From: DYJK01 sp964464825
Lineage (GTDB): Bacteria > Bacteroidota > Ignavibacteria > Ignavibacteriales > Melioribacteraceae
Direction of reading: 5' to 3'
Length of the DNA: 14,870 nucleotides
Assembly (NCBI GenBank): GCA_964464825.1
Contig: CAYXKL010000065.1
Coordinates: forward strand, 1-14,870
A program made the translations under genes and the position numbers. The notes beneath the pieces are model-generated. The model was not told the DNA's origin. It searched no databases and worked only from the letters and a program-made list of their open reading frames with translations. Positions 14,692 to 14,870 of this stretch are shown piece after piece. Position 1 is the stretch's first letter; each line of letters starts with the position of its first letter.

Positions 14692-14870
14692 TTAAATCGG
14701 GTGTAATCCTGTAAATTCCAAACCGGTTCTTTCATCAAATCTATGCATAATGTTAAATGCTTGTAATGCTTGTCCGGCAGCGCCTTTCATTAAATTATCA
14801 ATTGAACTTATTACAACAAGACGATTTGAAAAGTCATCTTTCTTAAATCCAATATCACAATAATTAGTAC
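14692..14870 (-). CDS. argC: N-acetyl-/LysW-gamma-glutamyl-phosphate reductase, C-terminal part (cut by window end)
   Basis: The minus strand is open from the window edge to a TAA at 14692-14694 and encodes the last 58 residues of an ArgC/LysY reductase. The stretch TNYCDIGF, then VVISSIDNLMKGAAGQALQA and the ending TGLEFTGLHPI, is the highly conserved C-terminus of this family, including the IDNLMKGAAGQA helix. The full enzyme reduces the acyl phosphate made by the kinase to a semialdehyde using NADPH. It precedes the amidotransferase gene by 153 bases on the same strand, and together with the kinase and aminotransferase it gives three consecutive pathway steps. Whether it is ArgC (acetyl) or LysY (LysW carrier) cannot be told from this fragment; the neighbouring LysZ favours LysY. 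Confidence 0.92.
   Translation of the reverse strand, partial: TNYCDIGFKKDDFSNRLVVISSIDNLMKGAAGQALQAFNIMHRFDERTGLEFTGLHPI

Overview
This AT-rich window (roughly two thirds A+T by eye) comes from a bacterial chromosome and looks like ordinary housekeeping and accessory genes, with no phage, transposon or CRISPR. The gene content fits a member of the Ignavibacteria/Chlorobi–Bacteroidetes side of the tree: a LysW-type amino-acid cluster, a nuoABCDEF block with separate nuoC and nuoD, a Bacteroidetes-like promoter in front of nuoA, and often weak Shine-Dalgarno sites. The lineage is an inference from style and content, not a measurement.

Left part, plus strand (1-3370): an exported prolyl oligopeptidase (235-2340); then a lysozyme-like peptidoglycan hydrolase with a C-terminal peptidoglycan-binding module, whose natural ATG at 2388 is out of frame with the rest of the gene by one base; then a tiny two-helix membrane protein of the PGPGW type (3170-3370). 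The next pair lies on the minus strand and meets this group tail to tail with no spacer: an aldehyde dehydrogenase (5203-6780) followed by a six-helix membrane PAS/histidine kinase without a receiver partner (3371-5176). A small TerB-like protein (6868-7293) is divergent from the dehydrogenase, across an 87-base spacer that holds a perfect TGTAAA-N5-TTTACA inverted repeat.

Middle part, minus strand (7326-11796): nuoA, B, C, D, E and F in canonical order and tightly packed, covering the peripheral-arm NADH dehydrogenase module plus NuoA. All expected Fe-S ligand cysteines of NuoB, NuoE and NuoF and the quinone-site His/Tyr of NuoD are present. The block stops at nuoF, so nuoG-N must be elsewhere.

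Right part, minus strand (11946-14870): an amino-acid biosynthesis cluster read right to left: argC/lysY (C-terminus only, cut by the window end), a small class II glutamine amidotransferase-like protein of the EgtC/YafJ type, a LysZ-type amino-acid kinase, and an ArgD/LysJ aminotransferase. The kinase resembles [LysW]-aminoadipate/glutamate kinases more than N-acetylglutamate kinase, so these genes probably make ornithine (arginine) or lysine on a LysW carrier protein. The amidohydrolase overlaps lysZ and is the least expected member: its closest characterised relatives cut gamma-glutamyl amides, the same kind of bond that ties the intermediate to LysW. That is the most interesting hypothesis in the window.
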